DNA of 29,405 nucleotides. It comes from a virus. This document shows, in pieces, positions 1 through 7,521 of the stretch. The stretch lies in IMG/VR virus record IMGVR_UViG_3300025098_000202, positions 1-29,405 of that record; one strand, 5' to 3'. The notes under the pieces were generated by a model. That model ran no database searches. It was given only the letters and a program-made list of their open reading frames with translations, and was not told where the DNA came from. The position numbers and the translations under genes were made by a program. Within the stretch, counting starts at the first letter, position 1. The number at the start of each line of letters is the position of its first letter.

Positions 1-1885
1 CTACTGGTGTGTAAGGTTTGGGAACATCAAAACCACCTTTGTATTTTGCTACACCTTTGTAGACACGAACGTCTTGAATGTTAGCATTTAACTCCGCGTT
101 TGGAACAGCATTTTGTGAACCAATTCTTAATGGATCTGTGGTGTTGTTGTAGATACTTCCTGCAGATACATTAATACCTACGGCAATACCATTCACATAA
201 ACAGTAATTACATTACCAGATCTTTCAACACAAATATGACTCCACTGATCAATTGGAACTGTATTATTAGCCGTCGTTATATCTGTTCCAGATGAACCAT
301 CGGTCCACCATTCAAATCTTATAGCTTGATTTCCTCTCTGTTCTAATTGCCATGTCCTTCTAGTACCAGCAGTATTTTCAAAAATACCTATTATGGAGTC
401 ATTACCACCAGTATCTTTTCTATACAACCAGAGTTCAATCGTAAAATCTTCACCACCACTATAATTAAAATCTGAGTTGTTGGGAATTGATAAGAAATCA
501 CCAGTCCCATCAAAGGTCATAGCACTTCCATAATATCCACCAAGTTCATAACCCACACCAGCATTACCAGTTGCTGTAAGTGTCTTATTGGTTCCACTAC
601 CTTTGATATCAGCAGAGTAATCTGTTGGTGCGTTTACTTCTCTTACAGAAATATTATCAAATTCTTTGAAACTACCTGATGATCCTCCAAATACATGGAA
701 ATGTAAAATTTCTGTTGTTGATGTTGCTTTGAAAACTACTGAATACGAACCATTAACATATTGTGCATATGCTAAGACAAAAGTTCCACTATTATATAAA
801 TTAGAATCTGTTACTCCAATATAACCATTATTTGCTCCAGTCAATACATCAAAAGTAAGATTATAATACTTGCCAATTTCAGTAGTTATTGGATAATGTG
901 CCCCACTAGTAGTAGATGCTCCATTTGTAACTCTCATTACTCCATCATTATTGGTGATGGTTGCACTTCTATTAGATGTCCAACCAGTAGTAGTTCCATC
1001 ACTGAAATTACCATTACTAACAGTTTCGGTTCCTCTTAATGTACCAATACCAGGAACAGCAAGAACTAAGTTAGCAGCATAAGGGTCTGTTCTCAACTGA
1101 CTGACAAATGCATCAGAAGTTGTAGGAGCACCATTACGTGGTTGTGGTAAGTCTTCTCCTTTCAGTTTGATAATACTATTAGGAGCACAGTGGAAGTCAG
1201 CACCAGGATTAGAACTATCATTCATAGGCAGATAGAATCCATTGACTCCAAATCCACCACCATTATTGATTACATTCTTGATGACTGATGGTGATTTAGG
1301 AACCCATTGTCCTGGTCTAAAATCAGTTGCTTCTGAAGTGCCAGAAGACTGATAACCATCTCCATCTTTATAAAAACCAAACACATCAGGTGTGAGTGCT
1401 TGACCATCTACAAGGAAAAAATCTGATAATTGTCCATCCCAAGGTTGTGATCCAACATTTACATACCTACCAATGGTCTGAGCAACAACATCATTTATTG
1501 GACCATCGGAATTTCCACTTAATGTATTAGAAACCGTATATTGATATATACTACCATTTATCCAAAATCTAATTCTATTTTGTTGAACTTCTAGAGTAGA
1601 ATTAACTGCTATACAAAAATGTAACCAGTTTCCACTATCTCTACCCACTCCAGTGGAAACTGCCTGATGCCATGTGGAACCATCGTCATTGATTCCCATA
1701 TTAAATTTATTATTAGTATCAAGACCATATTCAGTTCGTGGTGCACCACTTGTACCGTCTCCGGCAGCAAAAAATGTTCTGTAACTTGAAGTATTTGAAT
1801 CGTTAATTTTTGCCCAAACAGATACTGTATGAACCTTACGATTGCCACTACTGGTAGGAATTCTCTTTAAATGTTCGTTTGCCAT
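1..1885 (-). CDS. LamG-domain tail fibre or adhesin (3' end beyond window)
   Basis: An open frame starts at ATG 1885 and runs 628 codons without a stop to the left edge, so only the N-terminal part is seen. The GAGGT Shine-Dalgarno overlaps the stop of the gene before. Residues about 15-170 form a concanavalin-A-like/LamG domain: VSVWAKI strand, NWLHFCIAV, RFWINGS, then WDGQLSDFFLVDGQALTP, which is typical of marine phage lectin domains. Residues about 288-420 resemble a carbohydrate-binding jelly roll (NGNFSDGTTTGW ... FDNISVRE). Residues about 452-628 are a second LamG domain (AMTFDGTGDFLSIP, FTIELWLYRKD, IDQWSHICVERSG, IQDVRVYKGVAKY). The likely role is glycan binding on the host surface as a virion appendage. 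The domain calls are by motif only; the remaining C-terminus is unknown. Confidence 0.88.
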   Translation of the reverse strand, partial: MANEHLKRIPTSSGNRKVHTVSVWAKINDSNTSSYRTFFAAGDGTSGAPRTEYGLDTNNKFNMGINDDGSTWHQAVSTGVGRDSGNWLHFCIAVNSTLEVQQNRIRFWINGSIYQYTVSNTLSGNSDGPINDVVAQTIGRYVNVGSQPWDGQLSDFFLVDGQALTPDVFGFYKDGDGYQSSGTSEATDFRPGQWVPKSPSVIKNVINNGGGFGVNGFYLPMNDSSNPGADFHCAPNSIIKLKGEDLPQPRNGAPTTSDAFVSQLRTDPYAANLVLAVPGIGTLRGTETVSNGNFSDGTTTGWTSNRSATITNNDGVMRVTNGASTTSGAHYPITTEIGKYYNLTFDVLTGANNGYIGVTDSNLYNSGTFVLAYAQYVNGSYSVVFKATSTTEILHFHVFGGSSGSFKEFDNISVREVNAPTDYSADIKGSGTNKTLTATGNAGVGYELGGYYGSAMTFDGTGDFLSIPNNSDFNYSGGEDFTIELWLYRKDTGGNDSIIGIFENTAGTRRTWQLEQRGNQAIRFEWWTDGSSGTDITTANNTVPIDQWSHICVERSGNVITVYVNGIAVGINVSAGSIYNNTTDPLRIGSQNAVPNAELNANIQDVRVYKGVAKYKGGFDVPKPYTPV

Positions 1886-1896
1886 TATATTTTACC

Positions 1897-2571
1897 TCAA
1901 CCTAAAGTAGTAGAACCTGATGGGAAATAATCAGAGATTATCTCCACCCAATTTGTGCCATTGTAGACCTCTAACGCAGTGTTGGTTGAGTTCCACCTAA
2001 TGTATCCACCATATGCTGTTGATGGTCTCTGAGCAGTAGTACCAACAGGTAGAGCAACTGCATCAGTCTTCTCTGATATATCTACTGATACTGTGGGTGA
2101 TGTTGAACCCAATCCAACATTACCACCACTTTCAACTCTTAATCTCTCACCACCAGATGCTGCAGAGACAATAAAATCATTATTATCTGCACCAATTTCC
2201 ATTTGATTGGTGGTATTACCATCCTGAAATCTTATATTTACTCCAGTATCACCAGATTGAAATTTTGCTACTGAATTGATGGTTGGATGATATACTTCTA
2301 ATGGAAGATTTGATGCGGTTCCAATTGCAACACTATTAAAAGTACCAATACCAAGAGGGCTATTGATACCACTAGAGTTGATGGTGGTGACACCAACAAT
2401 AGAAGAACCAATACTAATAGTTTCACTAATATCTAGATTAGTGAATGAATAAGTGTTGGTTGAAATTACAGTTTCTGCGGTGATACTTGTAGCAGAAACC
2501 ACACCAACATTCAAGTCTGTTGGTGGCCCAACTGCGGTAGTAAAACCAGCTAAATTACTTGCCCTTGACAT
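1897..2571 (-). CDS. Short tail fibre-like protein, 224 aa
   Basis: The N-terminus MSRASNLAGF matches that of the fibre at 5996-7330 (MSRARNLAGF), so the two probably share an attachment or trimerisation module. The middle has GIGTFNSVAIGTASNLPLEV, then ERLRVESGGNVGLGSTSP, the common fibre shaft module. The C-terminal part (PVGTTAQRPSTAYGGYIRWN, LEVYNGTNWVEI) is a terminal domain widespread in marine phage fibres. At 224 residues it is much shorter than its neighbours and has no obvious separate tip domain. Its stop lies 11 bases before the LamG gene, whose ribosome site overlaps the stop, so the two are probably co-translated. It could work as an adaptor for the LamG protein; that is inference. 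Confidence 0.85.
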   Translation of the reverse strand: MSRASNLAGFTTAVGPPTDLNVGVVSATSITAETVISTNTYSFTNLDISETISIGSSIVGVTTINSSGINSPLGIGTFNSVAIGTASNLPLEVYHPTINSVAKFQSGDTGVNIRFQDGNTTNQMEIGADNNDFIVSAASGGERLRVESGGNVGLGSTSPTVSVDISEKTDAVALPVGTTAQRPSTAYGGYIRWNSTNTALEVYNGTNWVEIISDYFPSGSTTLG

Positions 2572-2587
2572 ATCGGTGTATTTTTAG

Positions 2588-2617
2588 TTATTTATGAGTT
2601 CTTGGGGAAAGTGCCAT
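2588..2617 (-). pseudogene. Remnant start of a duplicated 95-aa accessory gene (9 codons)
   Basis: The 5' leader, the ATG and the first three codons (ATG GCA CTT) of the accessory gene at 4077-4364 occur here again; the reading frame then diverges and stops after nine codons (MALSPRTHK). The leader copy is nearly perfect (44 of 45 bases) and keeps a late promoter motif and the GGAGG ribosome site. The stop codon merges with the promoter of the next fibre gene. Most simply, a second copy of the accessory gene was deleted or replaced by a fibre cassette. Translation into a nonapeptide is possible but not shown. Confidence 0.55.
2589..2596 (-). promoter_or_regulatory. Late promoter motif CATAAATA before the 224-aa fibre gene
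   Basis: Minus-strand CATAAATAACTAAAAAT, about 18 bases before the ATG at 2571. It belongs to the repeated RATAAATAACTAAAAAGTA cassette and overlaps the stop of the remnant frame. Confidence 0.65.
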
Positions 2618-2653
2618 TAGGAAAATCCTCCGAACTAAACAGGTTTAGGCGTA
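2609..2653. repeat. 45-bp leader repeat, copy 1
   Basis: Matches 4356-4400 at 44 of 45 positions (one C/T change). It spans the start of the accessory reading frame, the GGAGG ribosome site and a dyad (CTAAAC-CT-GTTTAG). The dyad is perfect in this copy and loses one pair in the other. Confidence 0.9.
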
Positions 2654-2753
2654 TTATTTATTCGTTAGTTTGTCAAGTGGTTGTTATGCGGTACGATATA
2701 CACCAGAGACAGATTTAATGGATTTAGTTTTAATCCGGTTACGGACTATTTAA
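2618..2753 (-). other. Non-coding interval between fibre genes
   Basis: With the nine-codon remnant it makes a 182-base gap, the longest in the fibre array. It holds the leader repeat, a late promoter motif (2655-2662) and about 90 bases after the stop at 2754 in which I see only a weak hairpin (GGATT-AAAACTA-AATCC) and no strong terminator. Confidence 0.6.
2655..2662 (-). promoter_or_regulatory. T4-type late promoter motif AATAAATA (remnant leader)
   Basis: Minus-strand AATAAATA, one mismatch from the T4 late consensus TATAAATA. It lies upstream of the truncated accessory gene, at about the same place as in the intact copy (4403-4410). Confidence 0.6.
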
Positions 2754-4046
2754 CTAGCTAGTATAATAAATTCCGTTTCCATAAAATGTAAGCCCAGAAG
2801 AATAAACAGTATTAGTTACATCGGCATGACCGCTATTAGTCATATATAAAAGCCTCATATAATTACTACCATTTTCAATATACGGCATGATACTTCCTGC
2901 CCCTGAAGGCAAAGACATGGAAGCATTACCTTGACAATTTCCATGACTATATGTAGGTACTTGATCAGCTGCATACGGCAAACCCGAAACATTAATGTTT
3001 CCGGTTCCTCCCGATAAACCGGAGATATTTAGTTGATACGAAATAAATACAGTATTACCAATTCTGGTGTATTTACCTTGATTGGTTTGACTGGCTAATG
3101 TCCCACCAAATGTAACTGATGGAGTCCAAGTACCTTCTTCATAATCATCTAGAAGTTCAGATGTAGATGTTCCTGAACCATCAGCAGTGGCAGAGAAGTC
3201 AATACCTTTACCAGAAGTTCCTATAACCAAATTTCCAGTTTTAACTTGAACATCACCAGCAGAAGTTATACGAAGTCTTTCACTAAGACTGGGACCAGAG
3301 GCGCTGGTGTAGAACTTAATCTGTCCGTCATCTTTATTAGTGGTATCACTCCCTCCAGCGAATTGGAATCCAGCAACTTTATTTGTATCCCAAAAACCAA
3401 ATATTTCACTCAAAGTGGTATTAGCACTTGACCCAGAACCTCTTATTGCGATTCTTCCTCCACTTGTTTCACCATTTACTATAATTGATCCAGCAATGGT
3501 ATCTAAAGCAGTTGAATAATTTCCTGTAATTAATCTGCCACCAGAATCTACACGAAGTCTTTCTGTTAATGCATTTGCACCAGATACTCCATTAGTTTTG
3601 AAAATAAGATGTGAAGGTGACCCTTGACCAGTAAATGCTGCTTGTGCTATTGACTCAATAGATCCAGTAACTTGATCTCCATCGTTACTACCATCATTAG
3701 CTTTAAATTCAATTACACCAATTGTTTGATCAGCAGTTATAGAACTATCACTATTATTAATTCTTATAGTTGGTGAAGAACTACTACTTACTACAAGGTT
3801 TTTTTCTGGATTAGTCAGTCCGATGCCAACCAGACCAGCAGAAGTTATACGAAGTCTTTCTGTATTATTAGTACCTAATGCTAACGTATTAGTTGCTGGA
3901 CTACTAACAGAAGTACCAGTACCAACATTTAATGCACCAGATACAGTACTCACACCTGCTAGAATGGTACCCCCACCAATAGTCGTCTGAATTGACGGAG
4001 TAGAAGCATCTAAATGCTCAATATTATTAGTCTTGAGGGTACTCAT
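2754..4046 (-). CDS. Tail fibre protein, 430 aa
   Basis: The N-terminus MSTLKTNNIEHLDASTPSIQ is a fibre start I recognise from marine phages; close variants open the neighbouring fibres. Then come beta-repeat shaft modules (GVSTVSGALNVGTGTSVSS, and several ERLRITSAG or ERLRVDSGG units with GIGLTNP). The C-terminal ~130 residues start at DDYEEGTWTPSVTFGG and continue with GKYTRIGNTVFISYQLNI and GLPYAA, a tip domain found on many phage fibres. The rest of the tip (GNCQGNASMSLPSGAG ... GNGIYYTS) is probably the receptor-contacting end. It sits just downstream of the 95-aa accessory gene and has its own late promoter. No S74 domain is present, so it should mature without self-cleavage. Confidence 0.9.
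   Translation of the reverse strand: MSTLKTNNIEHLDASTPSIQTTIGGGTILAGVSTVSGALNVGTGTSVSSPATNTLALGTNNTERLRITSAGLVGIGLTNPEKNLVVSSSSSPTIRINNSDSSITADQTIGVIEFKANDGSNDGDQVTGSIESIAQAAFTGQGSPSHLIFKTNGVSGANALTERLRVDSGGRLITGNYSTALDTIAGSIIVNGETSGGRIAIRGSGSSANTTLSEIFGFWDTNKVAGFQFAGGSDTTNKDDGQIKFYTSASGPSLSERLRITSAGDVQVKTGNLVIGTSGKGIDFSATADGSGTSTSELLDDYEEGTWTPSVTFGGTLASQTNQGKYTRIGNTVFISYQLNISGLSGGTGNINVSGLPYAADQVPTYSHGNCQGNASMSLPSGAGSIMPYIENGSNYMRLLYMTNSGHADVTNTVYSSGLTFYGNGIYYTS
3255..3281. repeat. 27-bp ERLRITSAG repeat, copy A
   Basis: Exact 27-base sequence also found at 3834-3860 and 5426-5452; variants occur near 5576, 6490 and 8556. It encodes ERLRITSAG or part of it. Conservation at the DNA level between two fibre genes suggests recent duplication or recombination. 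Confidence 0.85.
3834..3860. repeat. 27-bp ERLRITSAG repeat, copy B
   Basis: Identical to 3255-3281 and 5426-5452; same gene as copy A, about 580 bases away. Confidence 0.85.
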
Positions 4047-4064
4047 GTCTATCTACTTTTTAGG

Positions 4065-4072
4065 TATTTATT
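4065..4072 (-). promoter_or_regulatory. Late promoter motif AATAAATA before the 430-aa fibre gene
   Basis: Minus-strand AATAAATACCTAAAAAGTA cassette, four bases after the stop of the accessory gene and 18 bases before the ATG at 4046. Confidence 0.7.
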
Positions 4073-4076
4073 GAAC

Positions 4077-4364
4077 TTATTCGGCTGGTTTGTTTGCAAT
4101 CAAGAATGCCTTGTATGCATCTTTCACTGTTTGTGTCCATGCAGCATTACAAATTGCTTGAACATCAGCATCTTCACCACTGATATCTGTGTCAACAAAG
4201 TTATCACTTTCATCAAGTGAACCACATGACAGTGCATGACGATGGAAAGAACGTGCAACTTCTACACCATCCTTCTCAATAATTTCTGCTCTACGTACTT
4301 GTACTGCTTTATATGTACCAACGACTTCAATCTTGTCGTTTTCAAATCTTTCAGTAAGTGCCAT
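4077..4364 (-). CDS. Conserved small accessory protein, 95 aa
   Basis: A compact soluble protein beginning MALTERFENDKIEVVG, with a basic/acidic beta-like N-half (KAVQVRRAEIIEKDGVEVARSFHRHAL) and a helical C-half (ADVQAICNAAWTQTVKDAYKAF). I recognise the sequence type from cyanophage fibre regions but know no function. It has none of the Gly/Ser/Thr-rich repeats of the fibres. It lies between two fibre genes, and its leader is duplicated at 2609-2653, so it may travel with fibre cassettes. A fibre-assembly helper or virion decoration is possible but unproven. The ATG is fixed by GGAGG nine bases upstream; the leader can also fold AGGA-TTT-TCCT over part of that site. Confidence 0.85.
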   Translation of the reverse strand: MALTERFENDKIEVVGTYKAVQVRRAEIIEKDGVEVARSFHRHALSCGSLDESDNFVDTDISGEDADVQAICNAAWTQTVKDAYKAFLIANKPAE

Positions 4365-4400
4365 TAGGAAAATCCTCCGAATTAAACAGGTTTAGGCGTA
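4356..4400. repeat. 45-bp leader repeat, copy 2
   Basis: 44 of 45 bases match 2609-2653. Here it is the functional leader and start of the 95-aa gene. Confidence 0.9.
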
Positions 4401-4402
4401 AG

Positions 4403-4410
4403 TATTTATT
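4403..4410 (-). promoter_or_regulatory. Late promoter motif AATAAATA before the 95-aa gene
   Basis: Minus-strand TGATAATAAATACTT; the TGA is the stop of the upstream S74 fibre gene. The leader to the ATG is about 38 bases, longer than at most fibre genes, and carries a TAAAC-CT-GTTTA dyad. Confidence 0.65.
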
Positions 4411-4411
4411 A

Positions 4412-5971
4412 TCAACCTTCAAGTGCAGTAACTCTCGTCAATAGGTCAGCGTTTTGTGTTTCAAGGGTTTCGATCTTTGAAAGCGCATCCTTCAATGCCT
4501 CAACCAAAACGGGAATAATCCCCGTCTTCTCTACAGATTTAGACCACTCAGATTGTGTATCATCTCTATATGCATCACTATAATCATCAATAATTTCGCC
4601 TTGCCCATAACCTTGTGTAGTTGCTGCAGTCGAAACTCGATTAATGCCCATATTTTGATGAACAAGATTTGGTATTACAGTTTCTACCTCTTGAGCAATA
4701 AATCCATACTTTGTATCAGTCCCCATTTTTGCTTCTTCTTTCCAGGTAAAAGTCCTTCCCTGAAGTCCCTTAATAATAGTTACTGCATCACTTGCACCAA
4801 TATCTTGTATATTTTCTTTTAATCTACCATCAGAAATATCAGCACTAGAACTACCAGTGAAGTTTCCATTAGAAGCATCAATGGTCAAGCGAACAGTATC
4901 ATTGCCAGCGGTAAAGTATAAATTGCCGGTACTGCTGTTGTGAATAATTCTTTGACCAATTCTCATCCCATTGGCTTGCCAATTCATAAACTGTGAAGTA
5001 GCATTATGACTTCTTATAACAAGACTAGCATTAGATCCCGAGTTAGTAACTGCTTGAGTATTTTCAATTTTTAGATGACCATTGGCATCATTTTGAGAGA
5101 ATGCAGCTTTAATATGAAGTTGTGTATCAGGACTTGTCTCATTTATACCAACAAAACCAGCAGATGTAATCCTCATCCGTTCCGTAGCGTCTGAACCATT
5201 TGATCGAGTCGCAAAACGCATATACGAAGATGTATTGTCGGCAGTCCCATTTTCTTTCGCAACCTGAATGGTTCCACCCATTTCATAACCACTGCCATCG
5301 TGATTGTAGAAAGTTATTCCTGATCCTCTATTAACACTACTAGATGCACTTGCAGTATAAAGTTCAAGTGAATCATTATCACTTGCTTGCAAAGATCCAC
5401 CACGAGTACCAGTAACTTGAATTTTACCAGCAGAAGTTATACGAAGTCTTTCATTACTACCAGTATTGAATTCTAATTCTTGTTGACCAGAACCAATAGA
5501 TCTAATAAAAGGATTACTACCAGATGATGCTGTCCATTCTAATCTAGCGTTTGCTGTTGTTAAACGAGCATATCCATCAGAAGTTATACGAAGTTTTTCT
5601 GAATAAGATGTTCCAGAAGCAACACTAAAGATAATTGGTTCATCATCATATGAATACAATATTGTTCCAAAACTATTTTGTGCCTGAAGTGCTGCCTTTT
5701 TCGTTCCAGCATTGAACAATGAGATTGTGCATTCATTAGTCGCATGATTAACTTGGAGCTCCGTTGTTGGATTATCAGTTCCGATCCCTACGTTACCACT
5801 ACTATCTTCAACCATTGAAGAATAAGTTACAATCCCAGCGGTTCCACTGTTCTTATAGAACTGATTAGCAGCACCATTGGTACCTGGCAATGTGATAGTA
5901 TTATCACCTGCGACTGCTGGTGCATTGATATCAACCGCACCAGATGTAGTTCCTCTTAAACTCAGACCCAT
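4412..5971 (-). CDS. Tail fibre with C-terminal S74 intramolecular chaperone, 519 aa
   Basis: The N-terminus MGLSLRGTTSGAVDINAPAV leads into shaft modules with repeated ERLRITSAG and GIGTDNPTTELQV / GINETSPDTQLHI units. Residues 380-519 are a peptidase S74 (endosialidase chaperone) domain: SDGRLKENI at 380-388, then FTWKEEAKMG, YGFIAQEVETVIP, and a C-terminal heptad helix (VEALKDALSKIETLETQNADLL) that would form a trimeric coiled coil. In this family the chaperone trimer folds the fibre and then cleaves itself off just before the conserved Ser, here Ser380, giving a mature fibre of about 379 residues. The Ser, Asp and Lys of the motif are present, so cleavage should be active. It is the only S74 domain visible in the window. 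Confidence 0.92.
   Translation of the reverse strand: MGLSLRGTTSGAVDINAPAVAGDNTITLPGTNGAANQFYKNSGTAGIVTYSSMVEDSSGNVGIGTDNPTTELQVNHATNECTISLFNAGTKKAALQAQNSFGTILYSYDDEPIIFSVASGTSYSEKLRITSDGYARLTTANARLEWTASSGSNPFIRSIGSGQQELEFNTGSNERLRITSAGKIQVTGTRGGSLQASDNDSLELYTASASSSVNRGSGITFYNHDGSGYEMGGTIQVAKENGTADNTSSYMRFATRSNGSDATERMRITSAGFVGINETSPDTQLHIKAAFSQNDANGHLKIENTQAVTNSGSNASLVIRSHNATSQFMNWQANGMRIGQRIIHNSSTGNLYFTAGNDTVRLTIDASNGNFTGSSSADISDGRLKENIQDIGASDAVTIIKGLQGRTFTWKEEAKMGTDTKYGFIAQEVETVIPNLVHQNMGINRVSTAATTQGYGQGEIIDDYSDAYRDDTQSEWSKSVEKTGIIPVLVEALKDALSKIETLETQNADLLTRVTALEG
5426..5452. repeat. 27-bp ERLRITSAG repeat, copy C
   Basis: Identical to copies A and B but in a different fibre gene (4412-5971), so it could serve as a crossover site between genes. 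Confidence 0.85.
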
Positions 5972-5989
5972 GGTTTTATACTTTTTAGT

Positions 5990-5997
5990 TATTTATC
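5990..5997 (-). promoter_or_regulatory. Late promoter motif GATAAATA before the S74 fibre gene
   Basis: TGATAAATAACTAAAAAGT on the minus strand; the TGA stop of the upstream fibre gene (5996-5998) is built into the motif. Confidence 0.7.
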
Positions 5998-7330
5998 AGG
6001 CAGTAGATGAAGCCGTTAATCTATGTTGTGAATCAATTCTAGCATTCTGTAAAATAATTTCATAAGAGAATTTAACTCCATCATCACCAGTTGGATTTGT
6101 AATATCAATACTATATCCAAAACTACCAGCATTATTGAATGCATAACTACCGGTACTGTAAGTATATGCAAATGGTGTAGTCACTGTTGAATTATCAGAT
6201 GAATTACCAGAACTATCGGTAAAGACTCTAGATACAAACTGTGCTGCAACATGATTACTTGCAGTATTAGATGCTGCCCAAGATCCAACAGCATTAATTG
6301 TAATCATACAACATTTTCTATTAGTTCCAGTAAATGTAAATCTTGTCAATTGACCAGAATTTAAGCTGTCAATTACATAGTATTTTTGGATAAGACCACC
6401 ACCAACATTCTCATAGTTATAAACAACATTATTACTAGCAGTTGTATCACCTAATTGTAACGTACTGCCAGTACTTACTTGAACCTGACCACCAGTGATG
6501 CGAAGTCTTTCCTCTCCAGCTGTTTCAAAAAGTAATATATTACCAATTTTTCCATAAATATTTGCCTGACTGGTTCCTGCAGAATTAAGGAATCTTAGTC
6601 CACCAATAGTATCACCAGAACCTTGTCGTTCTGTTTGAATGTCAATTCCACAAAACCCAGATTCTCTAAGAGACAATTTATTAGCAGGATTATCAGTACC
6701 AATACCTAAACCAGTGCTTGTAACTCTTAATTTTTCAGACCCACTATTAGTAACTGCAATCTCACCAGCAGAAGGGAAGAATATTCCAGTCGTTGTATCA
6801 ACACCAACTATACCTGGAGTTGCTTCAGTTCCATAACCAACTGATACTGCTGTACCAACAGGTACTGCGAGACCATAAGGAACATATGCAGCACCAGTTC
6901 CTTTCTTATTTGTATAATTGTCTGCTCTGACTTTACTATTACCACCCGAAAGAACACCGGGCATATCAACAAATGTACCAATACCTAAAATATCAGGAAT
7001 AAACTCATCACCATCACCAATAATCAAATCAGCGTCACCTTGCATTACAATATCAGTGTATTGTGTATATGCAGCTGATGCAGATTCTGGTGGGTCTACA
7101 GTAATCGTAGATGCAATCGAAAGATTTGCATTCGTATAATATATCTTATTCAATGGACTGGTAAGGTCCGTAGCCAATAGGGAAGTGCCAAGACCACCCG
7201 GAGTTCCAGTTAACTCGGAACCGTCACCAAAGTATGAACTAGCAGTCAAAAACCCTACTCGGATATTGACTGCATTTTCTGCACTGGTAATAGCTGAACC
7301 AAAACCGGCTAGATTACGAGCTCTTGACAT
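5996..7330 (-). CDS. Tail fibre protein, 444 aa
   Basis: MSRARNLAGFGSAITSAENA at the start is shared with the 224-aa fibre. It is followed by a YFGDGSELTG module (also in the long fibres at 11674 and 13597), a segment of YGTEATPGIVGVDTTTGIFF, then GIGTDNPANKLSL and ERLRITGGQVQV shaft units. The C-terminal ~150 residues (YYVIDSLNSGQLTRF ... YSIDITNPTGDDGVKFSYEI) show no motif I recognise and are likely the receptor-binding tip. Its stop codon overlaps the promoter of the S74 fibre. The ATG lies 18 bases after a late promoter motif. Confidence 0.88.
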   Translation of the reverse strand: MSRARNLAGFGSAITSAENAVNIRVGFLTASSYFGDGSELTGTPGGLGTSLLATDLTSPLNKIYYTNANLSIASTITVDPPESASAAYTQYTDIVMQGDADLIIGDGDEFIPDILGIGTFVDMPGVLSGGNSKVRADNYTNKKGTGAAYVPYGLAVPVGTAVSVGYGTEATPGIVGVDTTTGIFFPSAGEIAVTNSGSEKLRVTSTGLGIGTDNPANKLSLRESGFCGIDIQTERQGSGDTIGGLRFLNSAGTSQANIYGKIGNILLFETAGEERLRITGGQVQVSTGSTLQLGDTTASNNVVYNYENVGGGLIQKYYVIDSLNSGQLTRFTFTGTNRKCCMITINAVGSWAASNTASNHVAAQFVSRVFTDSSGNSSDNSTVTTPFAYTYSTGSYAFNNAGSFGYSIDITNPTGDDGVKFSYEIILQNARIDSQHRLTASSTA

Positions 7331-7336
7331 TTTATC

Positions 7337-7391
7337 TACTTTTTAGTTATTTATTCAGAGTCAGCAGGTAGTGGTTCGTTACCTTCTGCTA
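7337..7391. repeat. 55-bp promoter/gene-end repeat, copy 1
   Basis: Identical over 55 bases to 8810-8864. It contains the end of a small gene (codons for AEGNEPLPADSE and stop), the late promoter and the leader of the following fibre gene. Confidence 0.95.
7348..7355 (-). promoter_or_regulatory. Late promoter motif AATAAATA before the 444-aa fibre gene
   Basis: GAATAAATAACTAAAAAGTA on the minus strand; the TAA stop of the 56-aa gene (7351-7353) is part of the motif. Confidence 0.7.
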
Positions 7392-7521
7392 GCCAGGCAA
7401 GATATTCTTGATAGTCGGTGTTCTTTGGAGAACAAGGAATCCAAGAACCATCTGTAGTTCTTAAGACAACAGCTGGATTGATGGCTTGTGAGCGTTGATC
7501 GTAAACAAGTTGATAATTCAT
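7351..7521 (-). CDS. Small fibre-associated protein, 56 aa (paralogue 1)
   Basis: Reads MNYQLVYDQRSQAINPAVVL, then SWIPCSPKNTDYQEYLAWLA and the tail EGNEPLPADSE. The ATG overlaps the TGA of the upstream fibre (ATGA), which argues for translational coupling and against a longer start. The (S/W)xxP...N.DYQEYL.WxAEGN.P.PAD pattern is common in small proteins or domains next to tail fibre genes in many phages. An assembly or capping role is plausible but unproven. The C-terminus is identical to paralogue 2 (8824-9000), while the N-terminal half differs. Confidence 0.85.
   Translation of the reverse strand: MNYQLVYDQRSQAINPAVVLRTTDGSWIPCSPKNTDYQEYLAWLAEGNEPLPADSE

Noticed and set aside
2671-2676. 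Minus-strand TTGACA as a -35 box
   Set aside because: No acceptable -10 hexamer 16-18 bases downstream; the nearby AATAAATA is explained as a late motif.
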